A stretch of DNA of 64,000 bases from JBGZFC01 sp964631255 (GTDB lineage: Bacteria > Bacteroidota > Bacteroidia > Bacteroidales > Dysgonomonadaceae). Location: assembly GCA_964631255.1 (NCBI GenBank), contig CAZVWS010000002.1:51225-115224 (forward strand), in the 5' to 3' direction. Position 1 is the first letter of the stretch, and each line of letters starts with the position of its first letter. Below the pieces are notes generated by a model. That model saw nothing but the letters and a program-made list of their open reading frames with translations. It searched no databases and was not told the origin of the DNA. Below, piece by piece: positions 34,074 to 43,878 of this stretch. The translations under genes and the position numbers were made by a program.

Positions 34074-36731
34074 TTATTTCAACGGATTTTCTAATATTTT
34101 CCACAAAGGATAGCTGATTTTAATTCCGAAATTGTGGTATCTGAAATCGGCAAAACCGGCAAACACGCCTACCCGAATCAAATTAGAAAACCCAATGCTA
34201 TAACCACCTTCCAAATAAAAATTCTGATTTTCTGTAATCAAACTATGTAAATGTATGCCTTCGTCGAACAGAAAATGCTGTAAAAATGGCAGATTTTTCA
34301 AAAGCAGATATTGCGATTGGTAATTGAAATGATTTTCTATCCACCATTTTTGCGAAAAATAATATGCAGGTAGCGTACTGAAACTACGGTTAAATGTATT
34401 TGCAGTGAAGAGCATCCGGTTGTTTGCAAAATATTTAAAATCGTGGATAAACAGATTTTTATTTGACAGAAAAACACCTCCCGATAAAGAGTAATCTATT
34501 GATTCGAAAGGAGATAAACTTACATTCTGGTCAATTCCAAACGAGAGTCGACTAAAAGATGGCGCAATCGCGGTTTTGTGTCCGATACCTTTTTTAAACA
34601 GCACAGAAAATGTAGGATACTTGCTTGTTACATAAGTTTTTGCTCCATCTTGCAATCTATATCTGTAAAATGGTGTGTATTCTAAACCGAGTGTAACAAT
34701 GCTTACCGATTGATTGGGGTAATTTAACCCATCAAACGGTGTATTATTCTGAATATCTTTTCCAAAAAGATTATAAGTTGTGGCTATTTGCAAAGACGAA
34801 CGTTTATCGTATTCAATGGCAGTATAGAGTTGTAAACCATTGGCAATGTAAATTTTATTCTCAGCTTTTATAAATCTACTATCGTAGAAATGGATAAAAT
34901 TATTCCCATACGCGAGCGAAGTATAGGCATTCATGAAACGCGATTCACCATTTTCTGCATTTATATCGCGCGATTTATGCCCCACCGACAAACTAAATTC
35001 GCCCAACATCATAGGTGCGTAGTTCAAAGATGTTTCTACTTGCCACAACAACTTGTTGCGTGCAGTGGCATAATAGAAAGAAGGTGTAAGAGAAAAGTTG
35101 CGGTTTTTCTTGTAGGCATAATTCAAATCAAAAGTTTGCCCCAACCAAAATCCATCTACGAAATTGTACTCTTTGACTGCCCCTACCAGACCGTTGATAC
35201 CAATCGATACTTTTTTATTCATCTGCCACATACCACCTTGAATAATTTTCCCAAACACGTTTTCGGGGTTTGATTTTTCTAAATAATAGATGGTTCGTTG
35301 TTGCGATTTTTTAGCATCCACAGAGTCTTTTGAAAATAAGGAATCTTTTAAAATATAACTATTTATCTCATCTTCGCGAAGTGGAAGTTCACGTATTTTC
35401 TCCCAATAATTGTTGTCTTTTTCCCATGCAAGTGTGTCTACTTCCATTTTCACTTTTTCGGTAGTTTTTATCTCTAACGACTCCCTACTCTCTTTTATCT
35501 CTTGCGGCTCAACCGTTCTGCCAATTAATTTTGCCATTCGGTAAGATTCTTTAGTAGAGAGTTCTTCTTTATTGGATAGCTTTTCTATTTCGCTCCAAAT
35601 ATTTTGTTGCTTGGGCGATATTTTTTCTTCCGGATAGATAACATTTTCTCCTACTATTTCAGTATCGGCAACAATCGGCATTGGTTTTTTATCAATCGAC
35701 ACTTTGTTGTATTTCATCGATGCAAAATAATTGACCGAAGCACTCATCCCCATTATATTCATCTGCATTGATATATCATACGTTGTTGGCAAAAAAACTG
35801 AAGGTTTTACCGCGTGGTAATTGATTTGATACCGCATTTTTGAACCCATTTGGCTTAAATGCAAATCGGCAGCATAAATATTCCACGTGTTTTCTAAAAC
35901 GTAGATGTAACCGGAGTAGAGGTTCGGGTTGTTTTTGCGAGGAATTACTTTTATTTTATTTATTACGTAATCAGTTTGGTAATCCACATCCTCCAGTTTG
36001 TAGGCGTAATAACGAAATGCGCCATTGGCAAGCGGCGAAATGCGACCGTTGAATTTGGATTCGTATATACTGGAAGTAGTGATGCTTAAACCCTCCGACA
36101 CTTTGAACTCGTTGGGAATGGAGCTTTTAAGTGCGATTACCTTTTGCTCGTATTTCTCGGGCGATGTGTAATGTATTTTGCTTTGCGACTCCATTATCAA
36201 AGGTTTGCCAATGAGCGTATTGAAATCTATCTGGTCTTTTTTCGTCTCTTTTGCAATCGCTTTTTTTATGATTTTAGGAATTTTATTTATTGTGAGACCT
36301 CCTTTGATATAAGCCTCGGATTGGTATTCCTTGATTTGGTACCGATAATAAGGAGCGTAGGCAATGGCTTTGCGCATAATTCTGTAGGCCGGATCTTCCT
36401 TGCCGGGATAAATCACCACCTCGCGAAGCATATAGGACGATTCTTTCAGTTCGATTTGAACAGTCTGGTTTTCGTCGCTCATCACGATGCTTTTCTTCAG
36501 GCTTTCATAACCTAGCGAACGAAATTCGCAGGTGTATGTTCCTTTGTCTAAGTTTGTTTGAAATTCGCCAAAGTCGTCGGTAACAATTCCTTTTGCCAGC
36601 TCGTAAATATACACGGTGGCATTGGGGAGGGGTTCTCCTTTTTTATTGATAACGTATCCTTTCAGCTGTTGCGCTGGCAAATTGACTGCAAAAAATAGCA
36701 TACCAATTACCAAATAAATGATGTGTTTCAT
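34074..36731 (-). CDS. DUF5686 outer-membrane protein with carboxypeptidase-regulatory-like domain
   Basis: About 885 aa from the ATG at 36731, chosen because MKHIIYLVIGMLFFAVNLPA is a clean signal peptide and the -7 box lies upstream at 36779-36786. Residues about 20-105 form a CarboxypepD_reg-like beta-sandwich (GYVINKKGEPLPNATVYIYE). A central region follows, then a C-terminal beta-barrel of about 400 residues ending with aromatic-rich strands (GVFAGFADFRYHNFGIKISY). The layout resembles a TonB receptor without a plug. The function is unknown; some relatives occur next to envelope biogenesis genes. Confidence 0.8.
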   Translation of the reverse strand: MKHIIYLVIGMLFFAVNLPAQQLKGYVINKKGEPLPNATVYIYELAKGIVTDDFGEFQTNLDKGTYTCEFRSLGYESLKKSIVMSDENQTVQIELKESSYMLREVVIYPGKEDPAYRIMRKAIAYAPYYRYQIKEYQSEAYIKGGLTINKIPKIIKKAIAKETKKDQIDFNTLIGKPLIMESQSKIHYTSPEKYEQKVIALKSSIPNEFKVSEGLSITTSSIYESKFNGRISPLANGAFRYYAYKLEDVDYQTDYVINKIKVIPRKNNPNLYSGYIYVLENTWNIYAADLHLSQMGSKMRYQINYHAVKPSVFLPTTYDISMQMNIMGMSASVNYFASMKYNKVSIDKKPMPIVADTEIVGENVIYPEEKISPKQQNIWSEIEKLSNKEELSTKESYRMAKLIGRTVEPQEIKESRESLEIKTTEKVKMEVDTLAWEKDNNYWEKIRELPLREDEINSYILKDSLFSKDSVDAKKSQQRTIYYLEKSNPENVFGKIIQGGMWQMNKKVSIGINGLVGAVKEYNFVDGFWLGQTFDLNYAYKKNRNFSLTPSFYYATARNKLLWQVETSLNYAPMMLGEFSLSVGHKSRDINAENGESRFMNAYTSLAYGNNFIHFYDSRFIKAENKIYIANGLQLYTAIEYDKRSSLQIATTYNLFGKDIQNNTPFDGLNYPNQSVSIVTLGLEYTPFYRYRLQDGAKTYVTSKYPTFSVLFKKGIGHKTAIAPSFSRLSFGIDQNVSLSPFESIDYSLSGGVFLSNKNLFIHDFKYFANNRMLFTANTFNRSFSTLPAYYFSQKWWIENHFNYQSQYLLLKNLPFLQHFLFDEGIHLHSLITENQNFYLEGGYSIGFSNLIRVGVFAGFADFRYHNFGIKISYPLWKILENPLK

Positions 36732-36778
36732 AATAGGGTTCGCTTGTTTCTGAATATGAGAAATGTGGTTTATAAATA

Positions 36779-36786
36779 CAAAGGTA
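36779..36786 (-). promoter_or_regulatory. predicted -7 box for the DUF5686 gene
   Basis: On the minus strand TACCTTTG, 48 bp before the ATG. It matches the consensus fully. Confidence 0.55.
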
Positions 36787-36878
36787 TTATCTTTAGTTGT
36801 AAACAAAAAGAATTCGCATTGGAATATCCATGAATCTGAAGCAGAAAAAATAGATGAAAACTTTTTTTTGACACAAAA

Positions 36879-36909
36879 AAAGCGATGAATTATTGTAAAT
36901 CACCGCTTT
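36879..36909 (-). terminator. terminator after rpmE2
   Basis: AAAGCGATGA pairs with TCACCGCTTT (one mismatch); on the minus strand a run of T follows. It lies 23 bp beyond the L31 stop. Confidence 0.8.
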
Positions 36910-36932
36910 ATATCATCAAATATAAATGATAT

Positions 36933-37187
36933 TTATTTTTTCTTACGATCGCCGTAACGGCTCATGAATTTGTCAACGCGACCGGCTGTATCCACCAATT
37001 TTTGTTTTCCTGTGTAGAAAGGGTGCGAAGAACTTGTGATTTCAAGTTTTACTAATGGATAGGTAACTCCTTCAATTTCAATTGTTTCTTTTGCATTGAC
37101 GGTGGAACGCGAAATAAAGATTTCATCGTTAGACATATCCTTAAAAACTACCGGACGATAATTATTTGGATGTATTTCTTTTTTCAT
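36933..37187 (-). CDS. rpmE2: 50S ribosomal protein L31 type B
   Basis: An 84-aa ribosomal protein from the ATG at 37187; an upstream ATG adds 12 residues that are not part of the family. MKKEIHPNNYRPVVFKDMSN and SSHPFYTGKQKLVDTAGRVDKF are hallmarks. The C-x-x-C zinc motifs of type A L31 are absent, so this is the zinc-independent form. A -7 box TATCTTTG lies upstream. Confidence 0.95.
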   Translation of the reverse strand: MKKEIHPNNYRPVVFKDMSNDEIFISRSTVNAKETIEIEGVTYPLVKLEITSSSHPFYTGKQKLVDTAGRVDKFMSRYGDRKKK

Positions 37188-37238
37188 TTTAGTAATATGT
37201 TTGTTTTCGTTTTTTATTATCACTCAATTTTCGGAATG

Positions 37239-37246
37239 CAAAGATA
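37239..37246 (-). promoter_or_regulatory. predicted -7 box for rpmE2
   Basis: On the minus strand TATCTTTG, 51 bp before the L31 ATG. Confidence 0.55.
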
Positions 37247-37750
37247 CAATAAATGATTAAATTAAAAAACATATATCAGAAATATTTTTCAAATAGGGCA
37301 AAATGTAGGATTAAATAGCATTAAAAAATGTGGTTTTCTACTGACGACGTTTAATAATACACAAATTCGATAATTATTGTGTTAAAATATTTTCTCGGAA
37401 AAACGGAAATAGAATTATTTTTATATTTTTGCCGTTAGATTTTGAAACGAATATTTGAACAGAACTAAATAATATAGTAAAAAAGCTCCATTAAAACTTG
37501 TTTGTTAAACATTTTTTTGGCGTTTTTTGAAGATATAAAATGGATTATCCGAAATTGCGTTTGAGGTTTTGTATTTCTTTAGATAGAAATGAAACAAAAA
37601 TACAAACTGTATGTTATAAGTTTTAATACCTGGTATAAATTTTTGCATTTTAAAAAAATCAACAGCATCAATAATTAAATCACATATATATAATGTGTGT
37701 AAGTCGTAATATTGTAATCACATAATAAAATCACCAAACAAATTAAATCA
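37247..37750. other. AT-rich intergenic region upstream of the M6 protease
   Basis: About 500 bp without a credible gene. A -7 box TATTTTTG at 37424-37431 faces the protease and would give a leader of about 315 nt. The palindrome TGTTTGTTAAACA lies near 37500. No known riboswitch was recognised. Confidence 0.5.
37424..37431 (+). promoter_or_regulatory. predicted -7 box for the M6 protease gene
   Basis: TATTTTTG fits TAnnTTTG. It is about 320 bp from the start codon, so a closer promoter missed here is possible. Confidence 0.4.
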
Positions 37751-40132
37751 ATGAAGAAAATCAAATTATTATTTCTTACGGCACTGTTGTGTGCCTTTGT
37801 ACACCAAGCAACGGCTGTACCTGCTTATCCATTCCCGATTGTGGTAAATCAACCTGATGGTACCTCAATCACGGTAATGATGAAAGGAGATGAATTTCAT
37901 CACTATTATCTTACCGAAGATGGATATTTGATAACCAAAGGAGAAAATGACATATTCAACTATGCCAGAATAAATCAAAACGGAGATATTATAGATACCG
38001 GCATCAAAGCAAATGATGTAAGCAAAAGATCGGCTGCTGAAAGCATGCAGATTGCTAATTTCAGAAAAAATCCTGATTTCAGCAAAACAAACGAATTGAT
38101 GCGTGCAAAAAGAAGCTCAAATGTACTTCCAAATCCATCTAAATTCCCAACAACAGGCTCTCCTCGTTCATTGGTAATTTTGGTTGAATTTTCGGATGTA
38201 GATTATGTTGTTCAAAATCCGTTGCAATCATTCACCAACTTGCTAAACCAAGAAAATTATAGTGCAAACGGTGGCACCGGTTCTGCTGCAGATTATTTTC
38301 GCGTTGCATCCAATGGCGAGTTTACTCCCTCGTTCGACGTGATAGGTCCTTATAAATTACCCGGCTCAATGAGCAGTTACGGAGGCAATGACAACCATGG
38401 AAACGACAGAAATCCTACAGGCATGGTAGTAGATGCTTGTCGTTTAGCCGATGAAGACGGACTCGATTTTACTATTTATGATACCGATGGCGATGGCAGA
38501 TTGGACAACGTATTCATTTATTATGCCGGATACAACGAAGCTGAAGGTGGAGGCGCAAACACAGTTTGGCCACACCGCTGGATGGTAATTCCGGGTGCTA
38601 CTTACTCCGGAACTACTGCTTCTGTTACTTTTGATGGTAAAAGATTATTTGACTATGCTTGTACTTCCGAACTAAAAGGAAGTTCAGATACAAGAATGTG
38701 CGGAATTGGTACTTTCGTTCATGAATTTGGACACGTGATTGGGTTGCCCGACTTTTATGCTACCAACGGTGCAAACCACCACACCCTATCTTTTTGGGAC
38801 GTGATGGATGCAGGTCCTTATTTGAACGAAGGAAGAACACCTCCTACCTATAACTCTTTCGAGCGTTTTAGCCTGGGATACTTGACCCCTACTCTAATCA
38901 CTTCTGATCAAGACTTGACTCTCAATTCGCTTATTTCAAGCAATGAGGCATATCTTGTTTCGTCAACCGAAACACACAATCTCATTGCGAATAACCCTTT
39001 CCCAAAAGAATTCTTCATGCTCGAAAACAGACAAAAAACTAGTTTCGATGCCTTTTTACCCGGTCATGGCATGTTGGTTTTTAGAGTGAATTATAATGCC
39101 CAAGATTGGAACAATAACTCACCAAACAACGTATTCAACAGAATGGGACTCGATATTATTGAAGCCGACGGCATAGCAAGTATTCAAACACTTCCCGGCG
39201 ATCCATTCCCCGGATCATTTAATATCAATAATTATGAATTCTATCTGCGTAACGGTTCCAGAATTTATAAAGAAGCAAGAGATATTGTTGAAGCAAACGG
39301 TGTCATCAATTTCTCGTTTCGTAATATCAACCAAAACTTTGGAACTCCCGACGTGCTGATAACCGAAGTATATGGAGCCGGTGGAAACAGCGGTGCTACT
39401 TTAAAAAATGACTTTATCGAGCTTTTCAACAACACACAAGAAGGTAAAGATATCAGCGGATGGAGCATCCAGTACTATGCTGCAACTGCAACAGGTAAGG
39501 CAACGGCAAGCAATACATTTGTTTTCCCTGCAAATACCATTATTCCACCAAGAGCTCACTACCTCATACAATGTGCAGCAGGAGTGGGTGGCACCGAAGA
39601 TTTACCTGCTCCCGACGCGGTATCAAGCTTAGGACTTGGCGGTACAGTGGGTAAGGTAATCTTATACAAAACTTCCGAATTGCAAACTATCAGCAACTTG
39701 CAGTCTATCATAGAAAATGCTAATTTTGTAGATTACGTGCCTTATGGCGCAAGCGCTGTACCGATTTGGACTTCGGCTATGGATCAATTATCTAACGCTA
39801 CCTCTGCTTCCAGAATTTTGGATGTTAATAAATATACATACACACAAAATATTGGAAACGACTTTAGAGCAGTAGCTCCCAATCCATCCAACACGAGCAA
39901 TGTTATTTCCGGAATTTTTGCCAATCAAATGGAGAATTTAACAGCTTACGCATCTAACGGGCTGGTAAACTTTTCGGCAGAAGAGGGCGAAAAAGTGGAA
40001 ATCTACAACACGATGGGTCAAAACTTGCACCGTTCAGTAGCAACAGGAGGAATCAACGAAATTGCTATTGATACAAAAGGAATTCTTATTGTGAAAGTCG
40101 GCAATAAAGTTGCTAAGGTAATGATGAAATAA
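37751..40132 (+). CDS. secreted M6-family metalloprotease with lamin-tail domain and T9SS sorting domain
   Basis: A 793-aa protein with a signal peptide (cleavage near ATA, residue 22). The catalytic domain has the zinc motif HEFGHVIGLPD (His324, Glu325, His328, Asp334), as in immune-inhibitor-A-like M6 peptidases, and a calcium-type loop DTDGDGRLDNVF. From about residue 533, VLITEVYGAGGNSGATLKND starts a lamin-tail-like (LTD) domain. The last 70 or so residues (NLTAYASNGLVNFSAEEGEK to KVGNKVAKVMMK) are a type A T9SS sorting domain. It is thus exported to the cell surface, probably to degrade proteins. A strong terminator separates it from the cobalamin locus. Confidence 0.9.
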   Translation: MKKIKLLFLTALLCAFVHQATAVPAYPFPIVVNQPDGTSITVMMKGDEFHHYYLTEDGYLITKGENDIFNYARINQNGDIIDTGIKANDVSKRSAAESMQIANFRKNPDFSKTNELMRAKRSSNVLPNPSKFPTTGSPRSLVILVEFSDVDYVVQNPLQSFTNLLNQENYSANGGTGSAADYFRVASNGEFTPSFDVIGPYKLPGSMSSYGGNDNHGNDRNPTGMVVDACRLADEDGLDFTIYDTDGDGRLDNVFIYYAGYNEAEGGGANTVWPHRWMVIPGATYSGTTASVTFDGKRLFDYACTSELKGSSDTRMCGIGTFVHEFGHVIGLPDFYATNGANHHTLSFWDVMDAGPYLNEGRTPPTYNSFERFSLGYLTPTLITSDQDLTLNSLISSNEAYLVSSTETHNLIANNPFPKEFFMLENRQKTSFDAFLPGHGMLVFRVNYNAQDWNNNSPNNVFNRMGLDIIEADGIASIQTLPGDPFPGSFNINNYEFYLRNGSRIYKEARDIVEANGVINFSFRNINQNFGTPDVLITEVYGAGGNSGATLKNDFIELFNNTQEGKDISGWSIQYYAATATGKATASNTFVFPANTIIPPRAHYLIQCAAGVGGTEDLPAPDAVSSLGLGGTVGKVILYKTSELQTISNLQSIIENANFVDYVPYGASAVPIWTSAMDQLSNATSASRILDVNKYTYTQNIGNDFRAVAPNPSNTSNVISGIFANQMENLTAYASNGLVNFSAEEGEKVEIYNTMGQNLHRSVATGGINEIAIDTKGILIVKVGNKVAKVMMK

Positions 40133-40186
40133 ATTTTCATGGCATGGCAAATCGATAAGATTTGTATCAACATACATTAAACAATC

Positions 40187-40224
40187 CGGGCAGAGAAGTT
40201 AAATCTTTTCTGCCCGTTTTTTTT
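40187..40224 (+). terminator. terminator after the M6 protease
   Basis: CGGGCAGA pairs with TCTGCCCG (extended by GAAG/CTTT), followed by eight T. It separates the protease from the downstream cobalamin locus. Confidence 0.9.
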
Positions 40225-40324
40225 GTATAAGACACTTTTATCGGACAGCAATATTTGCAAATACACTAACTGCACGCAACAAATAAAAAACAACAATTAT
40301 TAGGTTCGTAACAGAATAATTATA

Positions 40325-40332
40325 TACCTTTG
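40325..40332 (+). promoter_or_regulatory. predicted -7 box of the cobalamin locus
   Basis: TACCTTTG matches the consensus. A start at about 40338-40340 would coincide with the first base of riboswitch helix P1, which supports both calls. Confidence 0.7.
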
Positions 40333-40337
40333 CATCA

Positions 40338-40578
40338 CAGAATTTTTGGTTATACATATTTCTTATTTTTCTGCGAAGTATGTATTGAAAAGGGAATCAG
40401 GTGCAAATCCTGAACAGACCCGCTGCTGTAATAGCCTCTTTTTTTTATCGCACCTCTTTCGGATGGTTGTAAAAAAAGGAAAACCGTAATAAAAATACTC
40501 AACACCACTGTTCCAATTAAGTGAATGGGAAGGTTTTGCGGTGTATAAGCTAAAGTCAGAAGACCTGCCAAAATTCAC
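40338..40578 (+). promoter_or_regulatory. cobalamin (AdoCbl-type) riboswitch
   Basis: The conserved core is present in order: GAAAAGGGAATC-n-GGTG (about 40386-40403), AATCCTGAACAGACCCGCTG and CTGTAA (40406-40430), the CCACTG element (40505-40510), GGGAAGG (40527-40534) and the B12 box AAGTCAGAAGACCTGCC (40553-40569). GAATTTTTGG at the start pairs with CCAAAATTC at the end to close helix P1, and ATACATA pairs with TATGTAT as P2. Such riboswitches lower expression when B12 is plentiful. About 120 nt separate the aptamer from the btuB ATG; a weak hairpin around AGCTTTC / GAAAAGAGCT (about 40593-40613) may be the expression platform. Confidence 0.95.
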
Positions 40579-40701
40579 AATAAGTTAAATAGCTTTCGGG
40601 GGAAAAGAGCTTGAAAACGACACGCGAATATCTTATCATCCATTTGTACTTTCGTGCCTAATTTTCAGATTTCTTTGCCGAATAACTAATCTCGGTAATA
40701 G

Positions 40702-42717
40702 ATGAATTTTTTCAAAATATCTCTCTTTGTTTCTTTGCTTTTTGCAAGCAAAACATGGGTGCTATCGCAAAATGTAGCCGATAGTTTGGATTTGCCAACT
40801 GTGGTTGTTACTGCCAATTATTTGGATTCAGAAATACGTTCCACCGCACCTTTACAAATTCTTACCCGAAAAAAAATTGAGAATTTGAACGCATTGCAAC
40901 TTTCGGATGCTGTCAAGTTTTTTTCGGGCGTTTCGGTAAAAGATTATGGTGGCATTGGCGGACTAAAAACCGTATCGGTTCGTAGTATTGGAGCCAATCA
41001 CACGGCAGTGAGTTACGATGGAATACGTGTGAACGACAGCCAAACCGGACAAATAGATATTGGCAGATTCTCATTAGACAATGTAGATGTTATCTCGCTA
41101 AGTAACGGACAAAGCGACAATATTTTTCAACCGGCGCAAATGTTTGCTGCCGGTGCTGCACTGCACATTAAGTCTTTACGTCCCACATTTAAGAATCAGA
41201 AAAAAACGAGTGGCAAGATTGCTTTTAAGGCAGGCTCTTTCGGGTTAATAAACCCATCGGCACGCATTGCCCGTAAAATAAATAACCAGCTGGCTTACAC
41301 AGTTTCGGGAGAATATCTTGGAGCACATGGCGAGTATCCATATATTTTGGATTATGGTTTTAGTGGGGTGGATAGCACTTCGCATGAAAAAAGAAAAAAT
41401 ACCGATGTGAAAAATATTCGATTGGAAGGTACTCTGTTTGGCGATTTTTCTGAAAACGACCATCTGGAGGCAAGTTTCTACTACTATCAGTCAAACAGAG
41501 GTTTACCCGGAGCCACTATATTTTATAACACGGAAAACTTCTCATCACAACGTTTGTGGGACAATACTTTTTTTGTTCGTTCCAATTATCGCAAACAGTT
41601 TTCTAATTTATGGACGGGTCAAGCCAATATAAAATATAACAGAGGTAAATTAAAATATCTTGACCCTACCTATCTAAATGAAGAAGGCAAGGATGAGAAT
41701 AATTATTTACAACAGGAGTGGTATGGCTCGGCATCGGTTTTGTATCGTGCATTCGACAATATTTCTTTCTCTGCATCAAGCGATCTCTCTTATACCACAT
41801 TAGATGCCGACACGTACCAATATGCATATCCATCGCGCTTAACATGGCTTTCGGTGTTAGCAGCAAAATATGTAAACGATTATTTGCTTGCCACTACCAA
41901 TGTGCTATCCACAGTGGTAAACGAGAGAGTAGAAACCGGCACACCGGCAAAAAATTATCGCCAACTGTCACCTTATGCAAGTATTTCAGTAAAACCGTTT
42001 GCCGATACAGATTTGCGGTTTCGTTTTTTCTACAAACATATCTTTAGGATGCCCACTTTCAACGATTTGTATTATTCTCGCATAGGAAATCCAGATCTCG
42101 TTCCCGAAAAAACAGACCAATTTAATGTAGGAATAACCTACCAGACTACTTTGTCCGATTGGTTTCCTCTATTAAATATCACTTTGGATGCATACCATAA
42201 TAACGTTTCCGACAAAATTGTAGCGTATCCTACCAAAAATATTTTTGTATGGACCATGCTCAATTATGGAAAAGTATCGATAGATGGAATGGATTTGAAC
42301 ATGGAGGCACATATCAATTTGCAAGAAAAAGCCAGATTGGTGCTCGGTTGGAATCACACTTATCAAAAAGCACTCAACATAACCAACCCTGCCGACAGAA
42401 ATTATCGCCACCAAATACCATACACACCTCGTGTATCGGGTTCGGGCAGAGTGTCTCTCGAAACGCCTTGGTTTCAACTGGCATATACGCTTATTTGGTC
42501 GGGGCATCGCTATTCGGGAGGACAAAATTACGCCGTCAATCGGTTGGATGGTTATGCCGAACATGGCATATCTGTTACAAAAAACTTTGTTTTTGGAAAT
42601 AATATTTTGAATTCAACAATAGAAATACTGAACCTTAGCGGTAAAAATTACGAGGTTGTTCGCAATTTCCCTATGCCGGGACGATCAGCCAGGATTACAA
42701 TAGGGTACTCTTTTTAA
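40702..42717 (+). CDS. btuB: TonB-dependent receptor, predicted cobalamin transporter (BtuB-like)
   Basis: A 671-aa outer-membrane receptor with a signal peptide, a TonB-box-like LPTVVVTA, a plug domain (about residues 30-165, LQLSDAVKFFSGVSVKDYGG and SIGANHTAVSYDGIRVNDSQ) and a 22-strand-type barrel ending in a terminal Phe (SARITIGYSF). It lacks the N-terminal CarboxypepD domain of SusC proteins and has BtuB size. Specificity for B12 is inferred from the riboswitch directly upstream and the BtuG-like gene 12 bp downstream. It moves cobalamin across the outer membrane using TonB energy. Confidence 0.9.
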   Translation: MNFFKISLFVSLLFASKTWVLSQNVADSLDLPTVVVTANYLDSEIRSTAPLQILTRKKIENLNALQLSDAVKFFSGVSVKDYGGIGGLKTVSVRSIGANHTAVSYDGIRVNDSQTGQIDIGRFSLDNVDVISLSNGQSDNIFQPAQMFAAGAALHIKSLRPTFKNQKKTSGKIAFKAGSFGLINPSARIARKINNQLAYTVSGEYLGAHGEYPYILDYGFSGVDSTSHEKRKNTDVKNIRLEGTLFGDFSENDHLEASFYYYQSNRGLPGATIFYNTENFSSQRLWDNTFFVRSNYRKQFSNLWTGQANIKYNRGKLKYLDPTYLNEEGKDENNYLQQEWYGSASVLYRAFDNISFSASSDLSYTTLDADTYQYAYPSRLTWLSVLAAKYVNDYLLATTNVLSTVVNERVETGTPAKNYRQLSPYASISVKPFADTDLRFRFFYKHIFRMPTFNDLYYSRIGNPDLVPEKTDQFNVGITYQTTLSDWFPLLNITLDAYHNNVSDKIVAYPTKNIFVWTMLNYGKVSIDGMDLNMEAHINLQEKARLVLGWNHTYQKALNITNPADRNYRHQIPYTPRVSGSGRVSLETPWFQLAYTLIWSGHRYSGGQNYAVNRLDGYAEHGISVTKNFVFGNNILNSTIEILNLSGKNYEVVRNFPMPGRSARITIGYSF

Positions 42718-42729
42718 AATAGAATAGCA

Positions 42730-43845
42730 ATGAAAAGAAACTTTATTCCTCGTATATATATATCACTTTACGTATTAATAGGTTTGTGTTGCGTGAGCTG
42801 CAACGATATGTACGATTTTGAGCCTGAACACGAGTATCCGTCCGATGCTTCTACCCGAAAAATTTATGTCTTGAGCGAAGGCCTGTTCAACAACAACAAT
42901 AGCTCGTTGGCAAGTTACAATTTTGCCGAAACGGACTCGTTGAAACGATTGAATCCTTATTTCTTTCGCACAGTAAATAACCGGGGTTTAGGAGATACTG
43001 CAACTGATTTGCAACGCTATGGCAACAAAATTTATATAGTGGTAAACGTATCGAGTCAAATTGAAGTAATTGATGCAGAAACCGGAATTTCCATCAGACG
43101 CATACCTATGTTCAACGAAGCAGAAATTGCTCGCCAACCTCGATACATAGATTTTCACAACGGTAAAGGCTACATTTGCTCGTTTGATGGTACCGTTGCC
43201 AGATTAGATACCACTACACTCGAAATTGAAGAATTTGTAAAAGTGGGAAGAAATCCCGATGGTATTTGTATTACCAATAATAAAATTTATGTGAGTAACT
43301 CGGGCGGACTTAGCTACCCCAACTACGACAACACGGTATCAGTTGTAGATATAGCTACTTTTAAAGAAATAAAAAAAATTGACGTGGGCCTAAATCCTTA
43401 TAAAATACATGCAGATAGCCAAGGCGACGTCTATGTAACCACGAGAGGTAATTACGGTGATATAGGATACTCATTTCATAAAATTGACTCTGATATAGAT
43501 GAAAAGGTATTCACCTTTGAAGATTTAGCAGTATATAATTTCGAAATACATAAAGACAAAGCTTACATCTACAACTACGATTTCACTTCGGGCGAAAGCT
43601 GGATAAAGGTTATGGATTGTATTTCAGAGAAAATTATTGACGAAGATTTCATCAAAGATAAAAGCATTGTTATCAATACTTTATATGCTATCAGTATAAA
43701 TCCTATTAACGACGATGTTTATTTGACAGATGCTCAATTTTTTATTTTTGAGGGCGATATTCTCTGTTTTAACAATAATGGCGAATACAAATTCAGAATA
43801 AATGAGGTCGGTCTAAATCCAAATCACATTATTTATTTTAACTGA
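42730..43845 (+). CDS. BtuG-like surface lipoprotein (YncE/DUF5074 beta-propeller)
   Basis: A 371-aa protein with lipoprotein signal (LIGLCCVSC, then N-D-M-Y-D-F-E acidic stretch typical of surface-exposed Bacteroidetes lipoproteins). The mature part is a seven-bladed-propeller-like repeat protein, with blades such as NKIYIVVNVSSQIEVIDAET, GKGYICSFDGTVARLDTTTL and NKIYVSNSGGLSYPNYDNTV. BtuG proteins of Bacteroides have this fold, bind B12 with very high affinity and cap BtuB. The position between btuB and the other surface genes under the riboswitch supports the same role here. Confidence 0.85.
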   Translation: MKRNFIPRIYISLYVLIGLCCVSCNDMYDFEPEHEYPSDASTRKIYVLSEGLFNNNNSSLASYNFAETDSLKRLNPYFFRTVNNRGLGDTATDLQRYGNKIYIVVNVSSQIEVIDAETGISIRRIPMFNEAEIARQPRYIDFHNGKGYICSFDGTVARLDTTTLEIEEFVKVGRNPDGICITNNKIYVSNSGGLSYPNYDNTVSVVDIATFKEIKKIDVGLNPYKIHADSQGDVYVTTRGNYGDIGYSFHKIDSDIDEKVFTFEDLAVYNFEIHKDKAYIYNYDFTSGESWIKVMDCISEKIIDEDFIKDKSIVINTLYAISINPINDDVYLTDAQFFIFEGDILCFNNNGEYKFRINEVGLNPNHIIYFN

Positions 43846-43878
43846 TTTTTCAAATAACAAAACAAATACTTATTTACT

